From: Clostridia bacterium
Lineage (GTDB): Bacteria; Bacillota; Clostridia; Christensenellales; Aristaeellaceae
Reading direction: 5' to 3'
NCBI GenBank assembly: GCA_017465155.1
Contig: JAFTWV010000126.1
Location: 1-39,997, forward strand
Length of the DNA: 39,997 nt
Shown: positions 1 through 6,910 of the stretch, piece by piece
Layout of the letters: each line of letters opens with the position of its first letter
Position numbering within the stretch: position 1 is the stretch's first letter
Position numbers and translations under genes: made by a program
Notes under the pieces: generated by a model
The model's input: the letters and a program-made list of their open reading frames with translations, nothing else
Told to the model about the DNA's origin: nothing
Databases searched by the model: none

Positions 1-812
1 GTCACATCGGTCGCGGTTTCCGAGCGGCTGGTGATACGGCCCAGCTCCTGCGTTCCGGCGATGTAGCCGTCCAGCGCATCCTGCGGAATCCGCAGCGTCA
101 GGTATGCACGGCGCAGGCCGGTGGAGCTGTTCAGGCTCTCGCTGCTGTTTTCGATCCATCCGCCCTCGGCCTCGCACATAGTCTTCAGGCTGGCCAGACT
201 TCCGTCATAGGTTTGGGTCTGAAGGGTCAGGGTTGCGGTGCGGATGATCTTCTTTTCGCCAATGGTACTGACGGTCTCAGCGGCGGATTCTTCTGTAATA
301 GCGTCCTCGGCTTCGGCGCTGCGCTTTCCATATGCCGTGAAAGTCCCGGTCTCCGCTTCGGCGCTCGCAGGGGCAGGTACGGAATCATAGGATGCTCCGG
401 ACGCGGCGGTGTAAATGGCGGCAGTCACGCCGGCGTCATTGGCTGCAGCGCCATTGACGGCGTTTTCGTAGTCTGCAAGAGCTTGCCTGTATTCAGCAGC
501 GTTCTTGGCGGCATAAGCCAGTTGATCGTTGGAAGCAGCGGTGATGGCGTAGTCCTTTTCAAGTCTTGCGCGGTTTTCAAGGTCATCGCGCGTCAGCAGC
601 GTTCCGCCCACGATGAACACCAGTGCAGCTGCGGCGCTCAGGAAATGGGTGAAAGCCTTGCGGCTGCGGGTGTTTGCGGCGCGATGATCCTCCATGTGCT
701 CCTCCACCTTTTGCATCCAGGCGGTGTGAAGCTCCTCCGGCATGGGGGGAACTTCATCATTCAGGCCTGACAGCATGTCCCGGAGGACTTCGTTCTCGTC
801 GTAGTTATGCAT
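1..812 (-). CDS. DUF4349-type membrane anti-sigma factor (partial, C-terminus beyond left edge)
   Basis: The 270 visible codons read through to the left edge, so the C-terminus is missing. Residues 1-52 form an acidic cytoplasmic N-terminal segment. Residues about 55-74 are one transmembrane helix (AFTHFLSAAAALVFIVGG). A low-complexity Ala/Glu-rich extracellular linker follows, and from about residue 184 comes a DUF4349-like domain (KKIIRTATLTLQTQ, then EGGWIENSS and LTLRIPQDAL). The ATG overlaps the sigma-factor stop by 8 bases (ATGCATAA) and has an AAAGGAGGG ribosome binding site, so the two are translationally coupled. Known for the family: DUF4349 proteins often accompany ECF sigma factors. 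Inferred: it holds the sigma factor at the membrane until a surface signal releases it. There is no clear zinc-binding anti-sigma motif (HxxxCxxC) in the N-terminal segment. Confidence 0.85.
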   Translation of the reverse strand, partial: MHNYDENEVLRDMLSGLNDEVPPMPEELHTAWMQKVEEHMEDHRAANTRSRKAFTHFLSAAAALVFIVGGTLLTRDDLENRARLEKDYAITAASNDQLAYAAKNAAEYRQALADYENAVNGAAANDAGVTAAIYTAASGASYDSVPAPASAEAETGTFTAYGKRSAEAEDAITEESAAETVSTIGEKKIIRTATLTLQTQTYDGSLASLKTMCEAEGGWIENSSESLNSSTGLRRAYLTLRIPQDALDGYIAGTQELGRITSRSETATDV

Positions 813-1410
813 CTGCGCGCCCTCCTTTCATCCTGTTTGACGCTGGGGTGATGGATTTGTTCCCGTGGTCGGCGAGAAATTTCGCAATCTTCTGCCGTGC
901 GCGGTTCAGGCGGCTTTTGACCGTGCCGACGGCGGTACGGGTCGTTTCTGCGATCACCTCGTAGGGCTGTCCTTCAAGGGCATATAGGATGAGGACTGTG
1001 CGCATCTCTCCGGGGAGACTGTCGATGGCGGCGCGGAGCTGCTCGTTGGACTCTGCATGAAGCGCGGCTTCATCCGGGGCAGGGGAGCTGTCGATGGGGT
1101 GATACCCTGTTTCGGCCATTTCGTCGGCTGATTCGGTGACGGGCAGACGTTTCTGCTTGCGCAGGAAGTCAAGACAGACGCTGGATGCAATGCGATACAG
1201 CCATGTTTCCAGCACGCAGTCCAGCCGATAGCTGCCAATGGAGCGCCATGCTTTGAGCATGGTTTCCTGCAGGCAATCGCTGGCGTCCTCCTGGTGGTGC
1301 GTATAGTGCCAGCATACGCGCCACAGCATCTGCTCATGAGGTGTAACAAGGCGTTCAAAGGCGCTTGTGTCGCCCTTGTGTGCACGCCGCAGTGTGAATT
1401 CGTCGCTCAT
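805..1410 (-). CDS. ECF (SigW-like) RNA polymerase sigma factor
   Basis: A 201-residue sigma-70 family protein of the extracytoplasmic-function type. Region 2 is at residues about 8-85 (SAFERLVTPHEQMLWRVCWH, then DASDCLQETMLKAWRSI and TWLYRIASSVCLDFLRK). Region 4 is near the C-terminus (LPGEMRTVLILYALEGQPY, then AVGTVKSRLNRARQKI). It redirects RNA polymerase to a small stress or envelope regulon. The ATG at 1410 is preferred over an in-frame TTG at 1458. It has a GAGGGA ribosome binding site, it gives the usual family N-terminus (MSDEF...), and the ECF-type promoter at 1462-1490 would start transcription close to the TTG. The next gene is its probable anti-sigma factor, overlapping by 8 bases. 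The regulon is not evident from the window. Confidence 0.93.
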   Translation of the reverse strand: MSDEFTLRRAHKGDTSAFERLVTPHEQMLWRVCWHYTHHQEDASDCLQETMLKAWRSIGSYRLDCVLETWLYRIASSVCLDFLRKQKRLPVTESADEMAETGYHPIDSSPAPDEAALHAESNEQLRAAIDSLPGEMRTVLILYALEGQPYEVIAETTRTAVGTVKSRLNRARQKIAKFLADHGNKSITPASNRMKGGRADA

Positions 1411-1461
1411 ATGTGATCCCTCGCTTTCGATCAAGCGGACGGCGGTTTGGTCTTTCAACTG

Positions 1462-1490
1462 TTAGACGACGCAGAAATCGGTTTTGTTCC
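1462..1490 (-). promoter_or_regulatory. Candidate ECF-type autoregulatory promoter
   Basis: On the minus strand, GGAAC (1490-1486) is followed after 17 bases by CGTCTAA (1468-1462). This is the form of an ECF -35/-10 pair (AAC-containing -35, CGTC-type -10). It lies about 50 bases upstream of the sigma-factor ATG, suggesting positive autoregulation. Assigned by eye. Confidence 0.5.
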
Positions 1491-1540
1491 CGGTTTCTTC
1501 AATAATATAGCATAAGGTTGTAAAAAATGCTACGGGCGCG

Positions 1541-1569
1541 TTGACAATCATATCAGGCTCTGGTATCAT
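1541..1569 (+). promoter_or_regulatory. SigA-type promoter for the 1594 gene
   Basis: TTGACA (1541-1546), a 17-base spacer and TATCAT (1564-1569). The transcript would start near 1576, leaving a leader of about 18 bases before the ATG at 1594. It diverges from the sigma-factor promoter on the other strand. Confidence 0.75.
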
Positions 1570-1593
1570 GCGGGCATAGGAGCGTGAGGAGCG

Positions 1594-2736
1594 ATGGAAG
1601 CAGGGATATTGTTTATTTCTGACGGTGAAATGGGCGTTTATGCGCAGGGCAGGGCACAGATTCTGCGCAGCATCCGCAAGGAGAAGTACATGACGACGTT
1701 GCGGGAGCTGGAAATGCGCAATGCCTGGAAGTACGAGGGTGCAGGCGCGCAGTTTCAACACCAGAGAAATCCCTATGAGGGCGCAAGCCGTATGGCGGAC
1801 AGCGCCTGTCAGGTGACGGCGGTCATGCCTATGGGCGGACGGGTCCTCTATGCGCTCGTTACACCGGATATGGGTGGATTGTACATCCGGGAATTAGATG
1901 CCAGTGAGGATGGCGAGATCAGCTGGCTCAGCGAACGAACCTTTCTCGTGCGTGATATGCACATGCGGGATGATCAGCTTGTCTGTGCGCTGGATTTTCC
2001 TAACAGGGAGTGTCATATCGCGCTGCTGGAGGCCGGAAGCACCCGCTATCAGATCCTGACGCAGGGTGACACGCAGGACACGGCGCCGTTTCTCAGTGCT
2101 GATGGCTGCACGCTGTATTATGCTTCCGCCGGATATGCCCGGAATGAGGAAGGTGAGCTGCTGGCGAAGGGCCCCAGCGCGCTGCTGCAGCTGAATCTGC
2201 GGACGGGCGTGCTGGAAGAGCTCCTTGCGGATGACGCAACCGATTATCTCCGGCCCAAGGAAGGTCCGGATGGTGCGCTGTATTTCATCCGCCGGCCCTA
2301 TCAGCAGCCGGCAGCAAAGCGGCTGTCTCTGGTGGATAAGGCGCGCAATGTGGGCGCATTCTTCAAGGGTGTGGGCAAGCTGCTGACGATCATTGGGGAT
2401 CCGGATAAGGCAGCCCGGAAGAAGCCGCAGATTGCCGGCCGGCCAGCGGAAGACTCCCAGCAGCGCATGCTGGAGGGCGTCATGGTGGACATCGCCCGCA
2501 GCGCCGACGCCGAAACAGATGACGCAGCGAACGGCTGTGTGCCGGATACATGGGTGCTTGTACGCCGGGAAGCGAACGGCACGCTGACCGAGGTCGTCAA
2601 CGGCGCGGCAGATTATGATTTTGACGGAAAAACGCTGGTATATTCCGACGGACGGCGGATCATTCGCCTTGCAGACGGCAGGAAGAATGTGCTGTACAAG
2701 GGTGCGTTCATTCCGCGGGTGGTGGTGTGTGAATAA
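1594..2736 (+). CDS. Uncharacterised cytosolic protein, probable beta-propeller
   Basis: A 380-residue protein without signal peptide or membrane helix. I do not recognise a named family. The N-terminus has a distinctive conserved-looking stretch (GVYAQGRAQILRSIRKEKY), and the rest reads as repeated short beta-strand blocks like PD40/TolB-type propeller blades, for example TAPFLSADGCTLYYASAGY and LRPKEGPDGALYFIRR. A more helical insert lies at about residues 240-290 (VDKARNVGAFFKGVGKLL). The start is chosen because the promoter at 1541-1569 gives a leader beginning just upstream and GAGGAG precedes the ATG, although the spacing is short. An ATG at 1690 is a weaker alternative. It is a single-gene unit ended by the terminator at 2752-2785. 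Function unknown. Confidence 0.8.
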   Translation: MEAGILFISDGEMGVYAQGRAQILRSIRKEKYMTTLRELEMRNAWKYEGAGAQFQHQRNPYEGASRMADSACQVTAVMPMGGRVLYALVTPDMGGLYIRELDASEDGEISWLSERTFLVRDMHMRDDQLVCALDFPNRECHIALLEAGSTRYQILTQGDTQDTAPFLSADGCTLYYASAGYARNEEGELLAKGPSALLQLNLRTGVLEELLADDATDYLRPKEGPDGALYFIRRPYQQPAAKRLSLVDKARNVGAFFKGVGKLLTIIGDPDKAARKKPQIAGRPAEDSQQRMLEGVMVDIARSADAETDDAANGCVPDTWVLVRREANGTLTEVVNGAADYDFDGKTLVYSDGRRIIRLADGRKNVLYKGAFIPRVVVCE

Positions 2737-2751
2737 AGATCGTTTCCCAGG

Positions 2752-2785
2752 AGGCAGACTTTTGCTTGAAGGGCCTGCCTTTTTC
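2752..2785 (+). terminator. Rho-independent terminator after the 1594 gene
   Basis: AGGCAG (2752-2757) pairs with CTGCCT (2775-2780), with a further weak CTTT/AAGG pairing inside, followed by a T-run (2780-2785). It begins 15 bases after the stop codon. Confidence 0.75.
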
Positions 2786-2800
2786 TTAAACAAAGAATTG

Positions 2801-2827
2801 TTAGCACTCTCTTGCGATGAGTGCTAA
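2801..2827 (+). promoter_or_regulatory. CIRCE operator (HrcA binding site)
   Basis: A perfect TTAGCACTC (2801-2809), nine-base spacer and GAGTGCTAA (2819-2827). This is the exact CIRCE consensus bound by the heat-shock repressor HrcA. It ends 7 bases upstream of the htpG -35 box. Confidence 0.97.
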
Positions 2828-2834
2828 TTTCTGC

Positions 2835-2863
2835 TTGCATTTCGGGTAAACTGGTGATACAAT
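2835..2863 (+). promoter_or_regulatory. SigA-type promoter of htpG
   Basis: TTGCAT (2835-2840), 17-base spacer and TACAAT (2858-2863), directly after the CIRCE element. The leader to the ATG at 2930 is about 60 bases. Confidence 0.8.
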
Positions 2864-2929
2864 ACCATCCGGGGACATCAACGCCCTGAATGCAATATAA
2901 GATGTTTGTCAACAGGAGGTATATTATTT

Positions 2930-4822
2930 ATGGCTATCCATATGGAAAAGGGCTCCGTATCCATTGACGCACAAAATATCATGCCGGTCATTAAGCGCTG
3001 GCTGTACTCTGATCAGGATATCTTCCTGCGCGAGGTTGTGTCAAATGCCTGTGACGCGATCACGAAGCACCGTATGCTCCGCGGCGCGGAGGAGGAAATG
3101 TCCGTCTCCGTCTCCGTAAATAAGGAAGCGGGTACTGTCACCATTTCCGATACCGGTATCGGCATGACCGACGACGAGGTGCGCCGCTACATCAATCAGG
3201 TGGCCTTCTCCGGTGCGAGCGAGTTTATGAAGCAGTTCGAGGGCGATGAGAAAAAGGGCGATATCATCGGACACTTTGGTCTGGGCTTCTACAGCGTGTT
3301 CATGGTGTCGGACAGGGTTGAAATTGAAACGCTTTCTTCCAATGAAGGCGCGGAGGCTGTGCACTGGGAGTCAAGCGACGGCATGGACTATGCCATCAGC
3401 GCAGGCGCACGTACTGTCCATGGCACGGATATCATCCTGCATATTTCTGAGGATGCGAAGGAGTTCCTGGAGCTCTACCGCGTGCGGGAGGTGCTGAACC
3501 GCTACTGCGGCTTCATGGCGTACCCTGTGTACCTTGAGGATGCAAACGCCAAGCCCTATGAGCGCGAGGAAACCGTCGAAGGCGAGACGAATGAGGATGG
3601 TACCCCCAAGAAGCGAAAGGTCATGGTGGACCCCAAGCCCAGCCTGATCAACGAGACAGCGCCCCTGTGGCTCAAGAAGCCTTCCGAATGCGAGGACAAG
3701 GAGTACATTGATTTCTACCATAAGATGTTTGGCTGGGAAGATCCGCTGTTCTGGGTGCATCTGAATGTTGATTATCCCTTCAACCTCAAGGGTATTCTGT
3801 ATTTCCCCAAGCTGCGCAATGATTTCGGTGCAAATGAGGGTCAGGTGAAGCTGTTCTCCGGTCAGGTGTTCGTGGCGGATAACGTCAAGGAGGTTATCCC
3901 GGAATTCCTGATGCTCCTTAAGGGCGTGATTGATTGCCCCGATCTGCCTCTGAATGTCAGCCGCTCCTTCCTGCAGAATGACGGGACGGTCAAGAAGCTC
4001 TCCGCGCACATCACCAAGAAGGTTGCGGATAAGCTGGCAGGCCTGTTCAACACCGAACGCGAAACCTACGAGAAGTACTGGGAGGATATCAGCCCCTTCG
4101 TGAAGTTCGGCTGCATGAAAGACGCGAAGTTCTATGAGCAGGTCAAGAAGGCGCTGCTGTTCAAAACGACGGATGACCGTCATCTGACCCTTGCCGAGTA
4201 TCAGACTGCCAACGAGGGCAAGGCGGAGAAGAAGGTCTTCTACACCAACGATCCCAAGCGGCAGGCGGCGAGCGTGGCGCTGTATACCCAGCGCGGCATC
4301 GATGTGGTGGTCATGGATCACCTTATCGACAGCAACTTCCAGTCCTTCATGGAGTATTCCGGCGGCGAGGAGGGTCTGAGCTTTGTGCGCGTGGACGCGG
4401 ATGTATCCGGTCTGACGGAGGAAAGCGACGAGGGTGCGGCGCTGGATCAGGGAAAGCTGGCGGACATGTTCCGCAAGGCTGTGGGGCAGGCGGAGATGCC
4501 TGTCAATCTGGCTGCGCTGGCTGACGTCGAGCTCCCTGCCATTGTGACCGAGGATGAACAGATGCGCCGCATGAAGGAAATGAGCCGTCTGTACGGCCAG
4601 GAATTCCCGATGCCTGATCGTTACACGCTGGTATTGAATCGCCGCAATGCAACGGTGCAGGCGCTGGCAGAGCGGGATGCAGAGGACGAAACGACGCAGA
4701 TGCTGTGCCAGCAGCTCTATGATCTGGCACGCATGGCGGCCAAGCCTTTGGAAGCAGAAGAGATCACTGCATTCCTTGCACGCAGCCAGAAGCTGGTAGC
4801 CATGGCGGCCAAAACCAACTGA
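2930..4822 (+). CDS. htpG: Molecular chaperone HtpG (Hsp90 family)
   Basis: A 630-residue bacterial Hsp90, an ATP-dependent dimeric cytosolic chaperone. The N-terminal GHKL ATPase domain shows the ATP-site asparagine in FLREVVSNACDAI, the ISDTGIGMT loop and the lid/glycine motif GHFGLGFYS. The middle domain carries LYFPKLRNDFG and the conserved DLPLNVSRSFLQND. The C-terminal dimerisation domain is present and the length is typical. The ATG at 2930 has AGGAGGT nine bases upstream; an in-frame codon at 2906 lacks a ribosome binding site. It is a single-gene unit under a perfect CIRCE element, so HrcA control and heat induction are predicted. This differs from Bacillus subtilis, where htpG is outside the HrcA regulon. 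Confidence 0.98.
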   Translation: MAIHMEKGSVSIDAQNIMPVIKRWLYSDQDIFLREVVSNACDAITKHRMLRGAEEEMSVSVSVNKEAGTVTISDTGIGMTDDEVRRYINQVAFSGASEFMKQFEGDEKKGDIIGHFGLGFYSVFMVSDRVEIETLSSNEGAEAVHWESSDGMDYAISAGARTVHGTDIILHISEDAKEFLELYRVREVLNRYCGFMAYPVYLEDANAKPYEREETVEGETNEDGTPKKRKVMVDPKPSLINETAPLWLKKPSECEDKEYIDFYHKMFGWEDPLFWVHLNVDYPFNLKGILYFPKLRNDFGANEGQVKLFSGQVFVADNVKEVIPEFLMLLKGVIDCPDLPLNVSRSFLQNDGTVKKLSAHITKKVADKLAGLFNTERETYEKYWEDISPFVKFGCMKDAKFYEQVKKALLFKTTDDRHLTLAEYQTANEGKAEKKVFYTNDPKRQAASVALYTQRGIDVVVMDHLIDSNFQSFMEYSGGEEGLSFVRVDADVSGLTEESDEGAALDQGKLADMFRKAVGQAEMPVNLAALADVELPAIVTEDEQMRRMKEMSRLYGQEFPMPDRYTLVLNRRNATVQALAERDAEDETTQMLCQQLYDLARMAAKPLEAEEITAFLARSQKLVAMAAKTN

Positions 4823-4935
4823 CAAGGAATCCGAAATTGGGTCAGCGAATGATTCACTTTGCGCAGGTGGAGGGCTGCGTAAGCCCTTCCTGCCAAAGGT
4901 GCGCTGACTGTCGTGCATACAACATTCACATGCAA

Positions 4936-4979
4936 GGGCGCTGCTCCAATACCGGGGCAGCGCCCTGTTTTATCTTTTG
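4936..4979 (+). terminator. Rho-independent terminator after htpG
   Basis: GGGCGCTGCTCC (4936-4947) and GGGGCAGCGCCC (4954-4965) form a 12-pair stem with one G-T pair and a six-base loop, followed by TGTTTTATCTTTT. Confidence 0.93.
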
Positions 4980-5296
4980 GCTTTTGCGGGGGAAAGCTTC
5001 GCCGGGAGGTGGGCTCACTGCCTGTATCCCTCCTTGAAAAAATGCGGACGGGAGTCCTTGCGTGTTCGTCAGCCTGCACGTGGGACAAAGGCGTCGACTC
5101 CCGTGCTGAAGATGTCGCAGATAAGCAATACATGAGCGTACAGGATGAAGTCCCGCCCTGATGCCGGCGGGAATCTGCGGAGCGATAAGTTTGCACATTG
5201 GTGGATGTGCACAAAAACAGTGTCTTGCAAGCAATGCACTGTCAAAAACGTTTTCGAAGCAAAAAATGAGCATTAGCGCAAGAAAAGAGCACAAAA
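4980..5296. other. Non-coding stretch with several inverted repeats
   Basis: I see no convincing gene here. Structures visible are ACGGGAGTC (5048-5056) against GACTCCCGT (5096-5104), a hairpin TCCCGCC/GGCGGGA (5151-5172), and a hairpin TGCACAT/ATGTGCA (5192-5211). A weak cre-like sequence (5243-5256, CAAAAACGTTTTCG, three mismatches to the consensus) follows. None of the hairpins has a proper T-run. The short reading frames are probably random. Confidence 0.5.
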
Positions 5297-5324
5297 TGCT
5301 CAAATAACAACAGTTATTTGAGCA
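5297..5324. promoter_or_regulatory. 28-bp perfect palindrome, candidate operator of the sugar operon
   Basis: Arms TGCTCAAATAAC (5297-5308) and GTTATTTGAGCA (5313-5324) are perfect inverted repeats separated by four bases. They end seven bases before the -35 box. There is no T-run, so it is not a terminator. The position suits binding of a dimeric regulator, and the family of that regulator cannot be told from the site. Confidence 0.7.
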
Positions 5325-5331
5325 AAATACC

Positions 5332-5361
5332 TTGACAAGGAAACGGAAGTGCGGTTATGAT
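5332..5361 (+). promoter_or_regulatory. SigA-type promoter of the GH43/ABC operon
   Basis: TTGACA (5332-5337), 18-base spacer and TATGAT (5356-5361). The -35 box is embedded in a small dyad CCTTG-A-CAAGG (5330-5340). The leader is about 70 bases long. Confidence 0.8.
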
Positions 5362-5440
5362 AGCAATAGTGCTTAATTGTACAAAATCACCGAATCCGAA
5401 GCGCGTTGGCATTCGGATATTTTTTTCGGAGGAGATGCCT

Positions 5441-6892
5441 ATGAAGATCAAGCAGCTCATCAGCCTTCTGGCGATCCTCCTGCTGGGGACAATGACAAAT
5501 GTCCTTGCGGAGGAGGCCGTCACGCCCAATACGGAGCTGCCGACCCCGCGCTGGCAGGATGTGGCCGTCCATGACCCGTCGATTATCAAGGCGGACGACG
5601 GCTACTACTATATTTTCGGCAGCCATATGGCTGCGGCCAGAAGCGCCGATCTGATCAAGTGGAAGCTGATCTCCCGAGACGCCTCCAATGGTGGCTGTAC
5701 CCTTGTGAAAGAGGTGCAGACGGAGATGAAGGAAGCACTTTCCTATGCAAGGACGACGACCTTCTGGGCGCCGGACGTGGTGCAGCTGGCGGACGGCAGG
5801 TACTACATGTATTACTGCACATGCGAGGGCTCATCGCCCCTGTCGGCGCTGGGCTATGCCGTCAGTGACAAGCCCGAAGGCCCGTACGAAAATCTGGGGA
5901 TCATCCTCAAGTCGGGTTACGGCGGATATAACGCCACGGTGCTGCCCAATGCCATTGATCCCTGCCTGTTCTATGATAAAGAGGATCGGCTGTGGATGGT
6001 TTATGGCAGCTATTCCGGCGGTATCTACATTCTGGAAATGGATCCCGTGACGGGCCTTCCGTTGGAAGGACAGCTCAATGCAGGATATGGCAAGAAGCTG
6101 CTGGGCGGCAACCATGCCCGCATCGAAGCTCCCTATATCCTTTACAGCCCTGATACGGATTACTATTACCTGTTCCTGTCCTTTGGCGGATTGGGCGCGG
6201 CGGATGGTTACAACATCCGCGTTTGCCGGTCGAAGACGCCCGATGGCCCCTATGAGGATGCGCTGGGACAGAACATGATCCGCTGCGCAGGCCGCGCCGG
6301 CACCTTTTTCAACGATCCGGATTATGAGCCCTATGGCGTGAAGCTCATGGGAGGCTACGAGTTCATGCCGGTTTCTACGGACAAGAACAAGTTCACGCAG
6401 GCGTTCCGAAGCCCCGGTCACAACAGCGCCTATTATGATGAAGAAACAGGCCGGTATTTCATGATCTTCCATACCCGTTTTGCCAACACGGGCGAGGCCT
6501 TCAGCGTTCGCGTGCATCAGATGTACATGACGGCAGACGGCTGGCCTGTGGTGTCTCCGATGCGGTATGCCAATGAAATGCCGCAGCCTGTTGCAGCTGA
6601 AGCGATGAGCGGCGTGTACAAGGTGCTGCTCCATGGACGCGATATCAACAAGGTGGAGCACGAATCGCAGGAGATGACGCTCCATGCAGATGGTATGGTC
6701 ACCGGCGCGCTTACCGGAACATGGCAATGTACTGACGGCGTCAACGTGACATTGACGCTTGACGGCCTGAATTACACCGGCGTGATGCATACCGCGCTGG
6801 AGGCCGGTCAGAAAAACTGGGCAACCTGCATCTCTGCGCTGGACGAAACAGGCGCTTCGCTCTGGGCCGTCCGCGCTCTGGTACAAGACTAA
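5441..6892 (+). CDS. Secreted GH43 arabinan endo-1,5-alpha-L-arabinosidase-like enzyme
   Basis: A 483-residue exported glycosidase. The signal peptide (about residues 1-23) ends NVLA|EEA. The five-bladed GH43 propeller carries the three expected acids: base Asp45 (VHDPSII), pKa-modulating Asp173 (NAIDPCLF) and acid Glu229 (RIEAPYI). WAPDVVQLADGRYYMYY and the C-terminal beta-domain from about residue 385 (SGVYKVLLHGRDINK, then MTLHADGMVTGALTGTW) match the arabinanase subgroup with a GH43_C domain. The ATG at 5441 has GGAGGAG six bases upstream; the earlier in-frame start at 5357 lies inside the -10 box. It is the first gene of the operon, which suggests arabinan or arabino-oligosaccharides as substrate. 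Exact specificity (endo or exo) is inference. Confidence 0.92.
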   Translation: MKIKQLISLLAILLLGTMTNVLAEEAVTPNTELPTPRWQDVAVHDPSIIKADDGYYYIFGSHMAAARSADLIKWKLISRDASNGGCTLVKEVQTEMKEALSYARTTTFWAPDVVQLADGRYYMYYCTCEGSSPLSALGYAVSDKPEGPYENLGIILKSGYGGYNATVLPNAIDPCLFYDKEDRLWMVYGSYSGGIYILEMDPVTGLPLEGQLNAGYGKKLLGGNHARIEAPYILYSPDTDYYYLFLSFGGLGAADGYNIRVCRSKTPDGPYEDALGQNMIRCAGRAGTFFNDPDYEPYGVKLMGGYEFMPVSTDKNKFTQAFRSPGHNSAYYDEETGRYFMIFHTRFANTGEAFSVRVHQMYMTADGWPVVSPMRYANEMPQPVAAEAMSGVYKVLLHGRDINKVEHESQEMTLHADGMVTGALTGTWQCTDGVNVTLTLDGLNYTGVMHTALEAGQKNWATCISALDETGASLWAVRALVQD

Positions 6893-6910
6893 TGAAGTGG
6901 GGTGAATAGC

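Noticed and set aside
213-770. Open reading frame of 185 codons on the plus strand
   Set aside because: It lies antisense to the DUF4349 anti-sigma gene, whose minus-strand frame has a ribosome binding site, a membrane helix and domain similarity.
5243-5256. cre-like sequence CAAAAACGTTTTCG upstream of the sugar operon
   Set aside because: Three mismatches to the consensus, and it lies about 80 bases upstream of the -35 box; too weak to call as a site.
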